Of a DNA stretch of 64,000 nt, positions 45,667 through 56,600 are shown piece after piece. The translations under genes were made by a program, and so were the position numbers. Position 1 is the stretch's first letter. Each line of letters starts with the position of its first letter. The notes below the pieces were generated by a model. The model was given only the letters and a program-made list of their open reading frames with translations, was not told the origin of the DNA and did no database searches. This DNA is from Galbibacter sp048266365 (GTDB taxonomy: Bacteria > Bacteroidota > Bacteroidia > Flavobacteriales > Flavobacteriaceae): positions 496,001 through 560,000 of the forward strand of contig NZ_JBLWZP010000001.1 of NCBI RefSeq assembly GCF_048266365.1, given 5' to 3'.

Positions 45667-48192
45667 ATGGATACCAGAAGAGATTTTATTAAAAAGGCAA
45701 CATTGTTTACAGGAGGGATGAGCGTTTTGCCAACATTTCCAAATTCAATAAAAAGAGCATTAGAAATAGATCCTGAAATAGGCTCTGATTTTTATGATGC
45801 AGAACACATTGTATTTTTAATGCAAGAAAACCGTTCTTTCGATCATTGCTATGGAACACTAAAAGGGGTAAGAGGATTTAATGATCCTCGTGCTATAAAA
45901 CTCCCAAATAAAAACCCAGTATGGTTGCAAAGCGATGCTAAAGGAAGAACCTATGCGCCGTTTAGATTGAACATGAAAGAAACCAAAGCTACTTGGATGG
46001 GAGGATTGCCTCATTCTTGGACCAATCAAGTAGATGCAAGGAATAATGGAAAATACGATAAGTGGCTACAAGCAAAGCAACCAGGAAGAAAAGAATATAA
46101 AGATATTCCTTTTACCTTGGGGTATTACAATAGGCAAGATATACCATTTTACTATGCTTTCGCAGATGCTTTCACAGTATTCGATCAACATTTTTGTTCA
46201 TCCCTTACAGGAACTACCACCAATAGATTGTTTTTTTGGTCGGGAACGCATAAAGATCAGAAGGGATTTTCTCATGTAAGAAACTCTGAGGTGGGTTGGG
46301 ATAAAGAAATCGATTGGAAAACTTTTCCTGAAAGATTACAAGATCACAATATACCATGGAAAGTATATCAAAATGAATTAAGTTTTTATAACGGTCTAGA
46401 AGGAGAGAACGAGTCGTATTTGGCTAATTTTACCGATAATAATTTGGAATGGTATTCTCAATTTAATGTGCGTTATACAAAAGGATATCAAGATTACTTA
46501 AAAAGGAGTCTTATTGAGTTGCCTATTACAATTAAAGAATTAGAAGAAAAAATCAAAAAAACACCCAAGTCAAAAATTCAACCACTCCAGAATGAACTAA
46601 GTGAAAAGAAAGCAAAACTAGCACAAGTAAAAACCGATAGTGTACGTTGGAGCCCTGAGAATTTTAAAAAATTATCTAAATACCAAAAGGAATTACATCA
46701 AAGAGCCTTTGTAACAAATAAAAATGATCCTAATTACCATAAAACGAGTGTGGTTGATTGTGAGATAGATGGAAAATTAGAGAAGTTGAGGATACCAAAA
46801 GGAGATATTTTGCATGAATTTAGAAAAGACGTCAATAGTGGCAATTTACCAACTGTTTCATGGTTGGTAGCACCCCAAAAGTTTTCTGATCATCCAAGCG
46901 CACCGTGGTTTGGAGCATGGTATGTTTCTGAAGTGTTGGATATTCTCACTAAAGATCCTGAAGTGTGGAAAAAAACCATTTTTGTGTTAACCTATGATGA
47001 AAATGATGGTTATTTTGATCATATTCCTCCATTTGTAGCGCCGAATCCAAAAGATGAACAATTAGCCTCAGAAGGAATAGATCTAAAACAAGAATACGTT
47101 ACCCTTAAAGAAGAATTGGCTAAGGATAAGGTCAATGAGCATAACGCAAGAGAAAGTCCAGTGGGTTTAGGATATCGTGTTCCTATGGTAATAGCATCTC
47201 CATGGACTAGAGGGGGTTGGGTAAATTCTGAAGTATGTGATATTACATCGACAATTCAATTGTTGGAAAATTTTATTCAGAAAAAATATGGAAAAAGTAT
47301 AAGAGAAACCAATATAAGTGAATGGAGAAGATGTATTACCGGAGATTTAACCTCAGCGTTTAGAGCTTTTACTGATGGAGGGTTTAAATTTTCTGATTTT
47401 GTAGAACGTAATGAATTTATGGGTAGAGTAGTCCATGCACGAGAGAAGGAATTGCCATCGAATTACAGAGAACTATCTAAAAGTGAAATCGCTATTGCTA
47501 GAAAAAATAGTTTAAGTACTTCATTTATACCAAAGCAAGAGCCAGGGATTAAAGATTCATGTGCTTTACCGTATGAATTGTATGTTGATGCTAGAATTTG
47601 TAAGGAAAAAACAAGCGTTGAAGTATTCTTTGAGGCATCTAATGATGTTTTTGGAAATAAAGCTAACGGGGCTCCTTTTAATGTGTATTCGTCCAATAAT
47701 ATAGATGAAAGATTAACAACCAACTGGCCAATTACAGTAAGATCCGGAGATAGATTAGTGAATAATTGGAATCTTAAAAATTTTAAACAAGGACATTACT
47801 ATTTAAATGTTTACGGCCCGAATGGCTTTTATAGAGAACTCAATGGAAGTAAAAATGATCCTGAAATATTGATTAATTTCAATTACGAAAAGAATACAAA
47901 ACTGATAAAAAGAATTTCAGGGAATATTTTGGTAGAGGTTATTAATAATTCAAATAAAAAACATAAGATTACCATTAAAGATTGTTCTTATGGTCAACCT
48001 GTGCAACACCTCATTTTAAAAAGTGGTAAAAAAGAGGAAATTATTTTAGATACCGGTAAGAATTTTTATTGGTATGATTTTGAATTAACGGTTGGTGGAG
48101 TTGATGTTTTTAAAAGAAGATACGCCGGAAGAGTAGAGGTTGGAGAGCCTACTAAGACGGATCCAAGTATGGGAAGAGTTTTTGAGGATTAA
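45667..48192 (+). CDS. Phosphocholine-specific phospholipase C (Tat-exported)
   Basis: The 841-residue protein starts with a twin-arginine signal (TRRDFIKKATLFTGG). The alkaline-phosphatase-superfamily domain of bacterial PlcH/PlcN is clear: EHIVFLMQENRSFDHCYGTLKGVRGF near residue 45, FCSSLTGTTTNR, PTVSWLVAPQKFSDHPSAPW, and LTYDENDGYFDHIPPF. Two C-terminal DUF756-type domains follow (about 610-830). It would release phosphocholine from phospholipids in the periplasm. Its place behind ECF-FecR-SusCD suggests that the locus scavenges phosphate or choline compounds (inference). Confidence 0.93.
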   Translation: MDTRRDFIKKATLFTGGMSVLPTFPNSIKRALEIDPEIGSDFYDAEHIVFLMQENRSFDHCYGTLKGVRGFNDPRAIKLPNKNPVWLQSDAKGRTYAPFRLNMKETKATWMGGLPHSWTNQVDARNNGKYDKWLQAKQPGRKEYKDIPFTLGYYNRQDIPFYYAFADAFTVFDQHFCSSLTGTTTNRLFFWSGTHKDQKGFSHVRNSEVGWDKEIDWKTFPERLQDHNIPWKVYQNELSFYNGLEGENESYLANFTDNNLEWYSQFNVRYTKGYQDYLKRSLIELPITIKELEEKIKKTPKSKIQPLQNELSEKKAKLAQVKTDSVRWSPENFKKLSKYQKELHQRAFVTNKNDPNYHKTSVVDCEIDGKLEKLRIPKGDILHEFRKDVNSGNLPTVSWLVAPQKFSDHPSAPWFGAWYVSEVLDILTKDPEVWKKTIFVLTYDENDGYFDHIPPFVAPNPKDEQLASEGIDLKQEYVTLKEELAKDKVNEHNARESPVGLGYRVPMVIASPWTRGGWVNSEVCDITSTIQLLENFIQKKYGKSIRETNISEWRRCITGDLTSAFRAFTDGGFKFSDFVERNEFMGRVVHAREKELPSNYRELSKSEIAIARKNSLSTSFIPKQEPGIKDSCALPYELYVDARICKEKTSVEVFFEASNDVFGNKANGAPFNVYSSNNIDERLTTNWPITVRSGDRLVNNWNLKNFKQGHYYLNVYGPNGFYRELNGSKNDPEILINFNYEKNTKLIKRISGNILVEVINNSNKKHKITIKDCSYGQPVQHLILKSGKKEEIILDTGKNFYWYDFELTVGGVDVFKRRYAGRVEVGEPTKTDPSMGRVFED

Positions 48193-48200
48193 AATATAAG

Positions 48201-48217
48201 AGCCTTTTAAAGGGGCT
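48201..48217 (+). terminator. Terminator-like hairpin after the phospholipase gene
   Basis: AGCC at 48201 pairs with GGCT at 48214-48217, with TTT/AAA in between, followed by a T-rich tract. It is short and imperfect. Confidence 0.4.
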
Positions 48218-48430
48218 GTAAAATATTTTTTAAATATTGTAAACAAGGAAGGTCGCATAGAGATATGTAAGTTGAAGCTCTAAAACTTAAAGTACATATA
48301 AATAACTTTAGAAGATGTATAGAACCACTTATAGAAGATTGTCTAATATATAATATGACTTAGTTCCAACGAGAGCGATTGCGAGATATAGCGGGGAATA
48401 GTATTTGGAGGCTAAAAAAATGGTATAAAT

Positions 48431-48493
48431 GAGAAATATTCTCAAAATTAATCATTTAATGATTAAAAATTTGTATTTTTGAGAAAAACTCAC
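48431..48493 (+). promoter_or_regulatory. Promoter with GAGAA-ATA-TTCTC palindrome before the AAA ATPase
   Basis: GAGAAATATTCTC (48431-48443) is an inverted repeat. A -7 box TATTTTTG (48474-48481) follows, running into TGAGAAAAACTCA. The same two elements, in the same order, precede the decayed copy at 62339, so this is a conserved control region. A palindrome some 30 bases upstream of the -7 box fits an operator. Confidence 0.6.
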
Positions 48494-48507
48494 ATAACCA
48501 TAAAGAT

Positions 48508-49821
48508 ATGTTACTCGAATTTTCAGTAAGCAATTTTCTTTCATTCAAAGCAAAAACAACGTTGAGTCTTGCTGCAACCTCTATAAAGGAACATGTGGAT
48601 ACTAACATATTCTCTACTGAGCGTAGGGATTTATTAAAAGGAGCCGTGATTTATGGAGCCAATGCCAGTGGTAAAAGTAATTTTATCAGAGCTATGTCTA
48701 CCATGAGACGTTTGGTTTTACATTCTTTCGATCAATCTTCTACAGATGAATTGGATGTTACTCCTTTTTTGTTAAATACGGATACCGAAAAAGCACCCTC
48801 TCTCTTCGAGGCTATTTTTATCATTAATAATATTCGGTATCGGTATGGTTTTGAAGTAGATGATAAAAAGGTGCATGCCGAATGGCTTTTTGAAGCATCA
48901 AAAATTGCAGAAAAACCCATGTTCCTTCGCGAATATGACGGGATCGAAGTAACCAAAAGTTTCCCCGAAGGAAAAAACCTTGAAGAACGGACACGGGATA
49001 ATGCACTGTTTCTTGCTGTATCAGATCAGTTTAATGGGAGGATTGCCAAAAAAATCATGAAATGGTTTAATAACTTCATTACCATTTCTGGGCTTGCCCA
49101 TGAGGGATTTAAAGCCGTCACCTTTGGTATGCTGGAAGACAAACAAAGCAGTCCTACGCTGCTGAACTTTTATAAAAGACTGGACTTGGGTTTTGACGAT
49201 ATAGCAATTAATAAAAAACCATTCGACCCCAAAGGACTTCCCAAGGATATGTCAGAAAATCTTGTGAGACAATTGGTAACTGATCTGGAAGGTACCGTTA
49301 AGATTGATATTAAAACGATACATAAAAAGTATAATGACCAAGGAAAAGCAATTGGGCAAGTAGAATTTGATATGCGAAGTCAGGAATCTTCGGGAACCAA
49401 TAAAATTTTTAATATTTCAGGACCCGTGTTTGATGTTTTAAATCAGGGTGGTGTATTAGTGGTAGATGAATTGGATGCTAGCCTACATCCACTATTGACG
49501 CTAGCTGTCACCAAGCTTTTTAACTCTAAACAATTTAATTCTAATAACGCACAGCTCATTTTTGCTACACACGACACCAATTTATTGTACTACGGCAACT
49601 ATCGTAGAGATCAAATCTATTTTGTTGAAAAGGATCGGTACGGTGCTTCAGACATGTACTCTTTGGTAGAGTATAAGGAAGAGGGAAAAACGGTTCGTAA
49701 GGATCGCTCATTTGAGAAAGATTATATAGAAGGACGTTACGGAGCTATTCCGTTTATTGGTAATCTGTCAAATATGGTAATGGAACGGCAAGAAAAACAA
49801 AGATCCTTAATGAGCGATTAA
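48508..49821 (+). CDS. AAA-family ATPase (AbiLi/RloA-like)
   Basis: The 437-residue protein has an ABC-type ATPase start (MLLEFSVSNFLSFKAKTTLS), Walker A GANASGKSNFIRAM (about 50-63), a signature-like QESSGTNKIFN, Walker B GGVLVVDELDASLHPLL and switch His in IFATHDTNLLY. This is the AAA_15/AAA_21 type linked to overcoming/abortive infection ATPases, usually paired with a toprim or RloB nuclease. No intact partner follows; a short stretch after the stop (RFAREEKSVKRTFE) hints at a lost RloB-like gene. The promoter and 5' part are duplicated at 62263. Confidence 0.82.
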   Translation: MLLEFSVSNFLSFKAKTTLSLAATSIKEHVDTNIFSTERRDLLKGAVIYGANASGKSNFIRAMSTMRRLVLHSFDQSSTDELDVTPFLLNTDTEKAPSLFEAIFIINNIRYRYGFEVDDKKVHAEWLFEASKIAEKPMFLREYDGIEVTKSFPEGKNLEERTRDNALFLAVSDQFNGRIAKKIMKWFNNFITISGLAHEGFKAVTFGMLEDKQSSPTLLNFYKRLDLGFDDIAINKKPFDPKGLPKDMSENLVRQLVTDLEGTVKIDIKTIHKKYNDQGKAIGQVEFDMRSQESSGTNKIFNISGPVFDVLNQGGVLVVDELDASLHPLLTLAVTKLFNSKQFNSNNAQLIFATHDTNLLYYGNYRRDQIYFVEKDRYGASDMYSLVEYKEEGKTVRKDRSFEKDYIEGRYGAIPFIGNLSNMVMERQEKQRSLMSD

Positions 49822-50621
49822 AGCGATTTGCAAGAGAAGAGAAAAGCGTAAAAAGAACATTCGAAACAAGCGAAAAATAAAGAAAGAATCAGGGAACTCA
49901 TGACGTACCGGACTAGGGCTGCCTATAACTAAAGGTTACAATCCCGTAACTTTGATGAACTTATGAAATTAAAATCACTGCAATCCTAAATTTAAATGAT
50001 AAATATGTAATAACCACCGACATATTGTTAGACGGCTCCCTTTCAAATGACTTCAATTTTCAAATCAATAGTATAATTTTAAAAAAATTGAATTTTTAAA
50101 ATGAGGATTTCCTCAGTCTTTATGGTGACTCAAAGTAGGTTACGAAAAATTTGTATGAAAATATTTACAGAAATTGGTTCAGTCCTACAAAATTTCAGTA
50201 TGTTTACCATAACAAATGTAAATCCAAACTACCTAGCCTATGAAACGTATTAATACTATTCCCAGTAAAAAAAATGCTGTATTCAATCTCCATTTTTTTC
50301 TTAACAAGCATTTAGCTTGATATTTCAAATAATTTAATTCACTAAGTCCTTACAATCCTTGAACATTGGTATGAATACCCTTGTCGGATTTCAAAATTAA
50401 AGACTGGTGTTTATAGTTTCTAGTAAGTTTTTTAATTCATCACTCTTCCTAATGAAACTGTGATAAAATTAAGTATCAAGCTATTCCCCCTTTAACGAGG
50501 CCATTCATTGTTGATCAGATTTTACCCTCAAAAATTGATCATTAGTGTATAAGTCAGTGCATATAGTGTCTTGACCGAAAATTATATCAAAGTTTCATGG
50601 GATTATTTTAAACAAAATCAC
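49822..50621. other. 800-bp stretch without a confident gene
   Basis: The first 70 bases have a short frame (KRFAREEKSVKRTFETSEK then stop) that resembles an RloB start but has no ATG. Beyond that I see only AT-rich sequence, no clear promoter and no repeats. It is long for an intergenic gap in this window and could contain regulatory RNA, but nothing supports that. Confidence 0.35.
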
Positions 50622-53600
50622 ATGAAAAAAGGTCTACTGTTTTATTTTCTTTTATTATTTATAGTTCAGCTTCATGCTGCTGACTATTATTGGGTGGGTG
50701 GCTCCGGGAACTGGAGCGATATTAATCACTGGGCTACTGCCTCCGGTGGAAGCATCAAACACTCCATAGTCCCGGGATCAGGCGATAATGTCATTTTCGA
50801 CGCCAACAGCGGACTAACAAATTCAGACATTGTGGACTTCCCTACCGGAAATGCATATTGTCAAAATATGTCATGGGTAGGGGTGACTACTGCCCCAATG
50901 TTTCGAAACCGTAACAATGTAAAACTTTACATTTCAGGAGATGTAGAGCTTTCTTCTACTGTACGGTATGCAATGCACACTATTGAGTTTACCGGAGGTG
51001 GAAATGCCACCTACGCAACAAACGGTGCTGCTCGGGTGAATGTGGCTGGCTGGTATAATCCATTTATAGTCAATAAACCTGGAGGCTCATTAATTTTATT
51101 AGATGGTATCACTGAAAGCTTGGCTGTTAGTACTATTTTATTGGCCAATGGACATCTGAATCTCTCCAATAACAACCATCACATAGGAAATTTTAGTAGC
51201 GGCAACTCAAATATTAGAGGTGTAGATATTACTAATACGCAACTTACTTTAAATGGAACTTGGGATTTTAGAGGTACAAATTCGACGCTGTTAAGTGATG
51301 GATCCTATATTAGTGCGTTGCAATTTCATTCCGATGGACATACCTACCCAAAGGTTGACATCAATATAGAAAATAGTAGTGCAATGATTATTAACAACAC
51401 TACATTTGATGAGTTAACTTTTACCAGTACCACAGGAGGACCTGGAAGTTTGAGAATAGGTGGTAATAACACTATAGGAAGGCTCGAATTTAAAAGCAAT
51501 GGACTTTTAAGGGCAGGCGGAAATACCATTGATGAATTAATAGTTGCCCCTGGGTTTGATTTGATGGTTTTCGAAACCAATACCATTACCACATTACTTC
51601 AACTCAACACACCGGATTGTAGCGGTTTGGGATCTATAACTGGTAACAGTAATGGGACTTTAAACTTTCTAGCTGGTGCTACTTTAGATTTGCAGAATGT
51701 CTACATTCAAGAAATGACTGCCACAGGTGGAGTTGCCTTGCCAATTAGTGTCACGGGAGCAGATGGAGGTGGAAATACAGGCTGGTCTTTCCAACCGCCG
51801 GCTACCGGTACCACCCTATATTGGGTCGGAGGCTCAGGAGATTGGAACGACAGGAATAACTGGAGTGTAACTTCTGGTGGCCCCGGTGGTGATTGTGTGC
51901 CCTTCTTAGCTGATGATGTGGTGTTTGACCAGAACAGTGGTTTTAGCCCGGGAAACAATACTGTTACTACCAGTAGCAATATTTGGTGTCATAACATGAC
52001 TTGGACTAATGTGACCGATGCTCCCATATTTAATGCGAATTCAAGTTACAAAATGGAAGTTTGGGGCGATTTGGTAATGGACAATACCGTTACCATGAAT
52101 GCGAAATTACAATTTAGTGGTCAAGAAATGGCTACTATGCAAACCAACGGTAGTGGCTTAGGTGCGTTTATAATACGTATCGAAAAATCTGTTGGTACAG
52201 GCGGGGTTACCTTATTGGATGATCTCATAAACCCCCAAACAAGAATTGAGCATTCGACCGGTCAGTGGCTGATGCCGGGAAGAACAATGAACATTCACAC
52301 TTATGAAAGTGGTGGAGGTGATAGGACAATTGACATGACCAATGCAACCATTACTGTGGAAAATTGGCACTTAGGTGGTACAGGAAGAACCTGGGTAGGC
52401 GATGCAGCAGGTTCTTTTGTAACTTCTAACCTAAGGTTTGTCTCTCGTGGATTATACTACCCTAAAGTCCATGTTACTACAGATCTCAACTTTACAGATA
52501 TCGCCAATACTGAATTTGGAGAACTTGTTTTCACCAATCCCAGTCCTACATCTGCGGTGGACTTAGATAGTGGAAACACTTTTGAAACCCTTGAATTTAA
52601 AGGGGCGGGCACAATAGGTAACAACAACACCATAAATAATTTAATATTAGCTCCATCAATGGAGTACTTTTTCACCGGAACAAACCGAATTGTAAATAGC
52701 CTTGAATTTGTCAGCCCTTCTTGCGATGGATTGGGTGAAATGAAAGGATTCAATGGCCTTACAGCCACGTTAAACTTCGGTACTTCCTCTACAGTAAATA
52801 TGGATAATGTATACCTACAAGACATGAGCGCTACAGGTTCTGGAGTTCCAATTACTGTTAATGGAGCCGATGCCGGTGGGAATAGTGGATTTACAATAAC
52901 CTCATCCTCCACCGGAGCCCGTTATTGGGTTGGTGGCAGTGGTGATTGGAACGACTCCAATAATTGGTCCATGACTTCAGGTGGTACAGGTGGAGCTTGT
53001 GTACCTACAGTAGACAACGATGTATTCTTTGATGCATATAGTTTTACCGCGACTGGAGATACAGTATCTGTAGCTAGCGGAAACGCCTATTGTCGAAATA
53101 TGGATTGGACAGGAGCGACAAACAATCCCATATTTTCCAAAGATGCTTTGTTAAATATGGAGATTTGGGGTGATTTAGTAATGAATCCTGAGGTCACTAT
53201 GAACTCCGATGAAAAATTACTATTCGTAGGTACAACCAATACTACTATCACTACAAACGGCAGTGCTTTAGGGAATTTCGATTTCACTATTAAAAAGGCT
53301 TCTCAAAGTGCTACTATAACTGTTTTAGACGATATGGTAAACCCTCTTACGAGAATTGAGCTTGTTAGGGGTGGTTTAAACCTAAGTGATATAAATGTGA
53401 ATATAGATGCAATTTCAGACGTCTCCACCCCATTCCCTACAAGAATTGATATTAGTAATGCAGAACTTAATGTGAATTGGGCTTATACAGGAGATCAAAA
53501 ATCATTAACAGCAACAGGCTCTAAAATTACTGCTCCATTTTTTAACGCCAACGGTGGGGTGTATAATAATGTGGATATTCAGGCCGTTTTGGCAAGCAGA

Positions 53601-56600
53601 ATTTCAGTTGTGAATTCTACTTTTTCTCAATTGGTATATAGCAATCCATCTACTTCGTCAAATGCATATATTTCAGGAGGAAACACCATTGATCAACTCG
53701 AATTTAAAGGTGCGGGAAACATTAACGGCTCAGGCAATACAATAGGTACCTTAATTTTTTCTCCGGGAAAAAGGTATACCCTCTTATCGGGAAGTACCAA
53801 CACCGTAACAGGAGATTGGTTTGGCAGTGGAACTCCTTGTAATCTTACTGAGATTACAAGTAGTAGCACAGCGAATGCAACAATTACGAATTCCACAGGA
53901 TCGGTAGACTTTGATTATATACGATTAAAGGGAATCACTGCCGATAGTCCTACACCATTTGTTGCGAACCAGCATAGTATTGATCAAGGAGGTAATATAA
54001 ACTGGGACATTAGTCCGTATAACGGTTCTGCACCAATTACCGGTTTGGGACCTGACCTTGCGTTAAATAACGCTCAACTTCCTTATACCCTTACCACAGA
54101 TGGTTTCTTTGGCTCACCTCTTTCTCAATACACTTGGACAAAGGATGGCAGTGTGGTTGGAACAGGCGATGAATTAATCATCAGTGAAGAGGGCGCGTAC
54201 AGCATAGATGTAACATTTGTAGATGGTTGTTCTATTTCTGATGAAATAGTGATCACCTTCGCCAGCGCAGATTTATCCATTGTGAAAACAATTGATAACG
54301 CAACACCTGCAATAAATACAGACGTTGTATTTACATTGGTTGCGAGCAATAACGGGCCTTCAGATGCCCAAGAGGTTACTGTGACTGATCAACTACCCAC
54401 GGGTTATACCTATGTTAGTAGTACACCACCTACTGGTACAACTTACGATGAAACAACGGGAGTTTGGGCCCTTGGTGATTTGGCCTCTGGCGACGCTGCA
54501 ACAATGACCATTACCGCAACAGTAAATGCAACGGGCAGCTATTTAAACGCAGCCACCATTAATTCAACTGCTGATGACCCAGATACTGACAACAATACTT
54601 CCGAAGTAAATTTAACACCTAGCGCAGCTGCTATAGTCAGTCAGCCAAGTTGTGAAATAGAAACAGGAACCATAGAAATGCAAATTTTAACTGGTGCTAC
54701 CTATTCCATAGATGATGGAGTAACATTTGAGACCACTAACATATTTCCTGATCTCACACCAGGTGATTATACACTCTTGACAAAAATAGGGACGACAATT
54801 TCAGCTCCGGAATATATCACAATCAATGAACCTCCGGTAGTTCCTGATGCACCAGTTAGTGGTGGAGATCAAGTGGCTTGCGCAAGTGTTCCAATTCAGA
54901 CACTAACCGCAACAGCTGTTGTTCCAACGGGATCTACCATTACTTGGTATGATGCTCCAATTGGAGGGAATGTTGTTGCCAATCCAGAGTTAAATACTAT
55001 TGGATCAATCATTTATTATGCAGAAGCAGATAACGGAAGCTGTATAAGCAAAACGAGAACATCTGTAGAATTGATTATCAATGCTGCACCGGCACTTACT
55101 ATCCAGAATCCTGATATAGTATGCCCACCCAATACTATTGACCTAACTGCAGCAGGGATCACAAATGGTAATCCAGATAATCTAGATCTTGCTTATTTCA
55201 CCGACCAAGCCGCAACAATACCTCTAAGTACACCAACAGCAGTTAGTGTTTCTGGAATCTACTTTATCAAAGGGACGGACACAACCACAGGTTGCAGTAT
55301 TGTGGTGCCTGTTGAAGTCCAATTTGTGGAAAGACCCGAAGTAGTTGTTACCCATCCGGATTGTGTAAGCGCAACAGGAAGTATTGAGATTATTTCGCCG
55401 TTGGGTTCCGGCTTTGAATATTCCATTGATGATGGGACAACCTTTTCAGCACTAACAACTTTTGACAATCTTGGTCCTGGAACATATAATATTTCAGCAA
55501 AAAATACAGCTGTCCCCGGCTGCGTAAGTGAAGTAAATACGGTTGTAATTAACGGGACTCCGACAACTGCAACACCTACGGTTTTTCATCCGCAATGCGG
55601 AGATACGGAAGGAACTATTGAATTTCCGGTAAATACAAATCTTGAATACGCAATAGGTGCTGAAGCATTTAGTGCTAATTATGTTTTCGACTTGCCTCCA
55701 GGTGAATATTCTTTTCGATCACGAGCAGTAGCAGGTGGTTGTACAGCTGAACCGGTTGTCGTTACTATAGACGAAGCTCCTATTATTCCGACTGCACCAA
55801 CTGCTACTGATCAACAAGTCTGTCAAACCGGTACAATTCAAATTTTGACAGCAACAGCTATCGTTGATGCGGGATTAAATTTAACATGGTACGATGCGGC
55901 AACAGGAGGTAATATCGTAAGTTCTCCAACTTTAAGTACACTAGGTAGCATAACATATTATGCGGAATCAGATAATGGTACTTGTTCAAGTTTTACACGA
56001 ACACAAGTGACTTTAACTATTGTTCCAATTCCAGTCCTAGACCCTGTTGCAGATATTAACTCATGTACTGAAATCACCTTGCCTGCAATAACAGGAAGTA
56101 ATTTATCCGGAAACGAAGCTTATTACACAGAGGCAAACGGCTCCGGTACAGCGTATCAAGCCGGTGACACCTATAATGTTCTTGGGGAAACAACCTTATA
56201 TGTTTACGATGCAACGCAGGTTAGTACTCCAGCATTGAGCTGTCCTACTGAAATTAATTTTAATATCAACATAAGAGAAACAACAGCCGGAACAATAGCG
56301 ATGGACCAGTCCATTTGTATGAACACAGTTCCTAGTGCAATAGCCTCTGATATCGACGGTACAGGAAGCGGTACTCTCAGCTACATATGGGAGCAATCCA
56401 CTAGCAGCGCCATAAGTGGTTTTACCACTATAAATGGTGCTACTGAGGCAACTTATGCTCCTGAAGCATTAAGTCAAACCACCTATTATAGGAGAACTAC
56501 GATATCCAATCTTAACGGTGTTATTTGCCAATCTTTACCAACTACTGTTGTAACCATCACCATTGAAGACACTACACCACCTGTATTTGTTGAAACTTTG

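Noticed and set aside
49860..49960. RloB partner gene after the AAA ATPase.
   Set aside because: Only about 19 codons resemble an RloB start, with no ATG and an early stop; kept as a remark in the gap entry.
52457..52912. A 151-codon minus-strand frame inside the giant adhesin gene.
   Set aside because: Antisense to a repeat module; several similar frames recur at the same place in other repeats, which shows that they are shadows.
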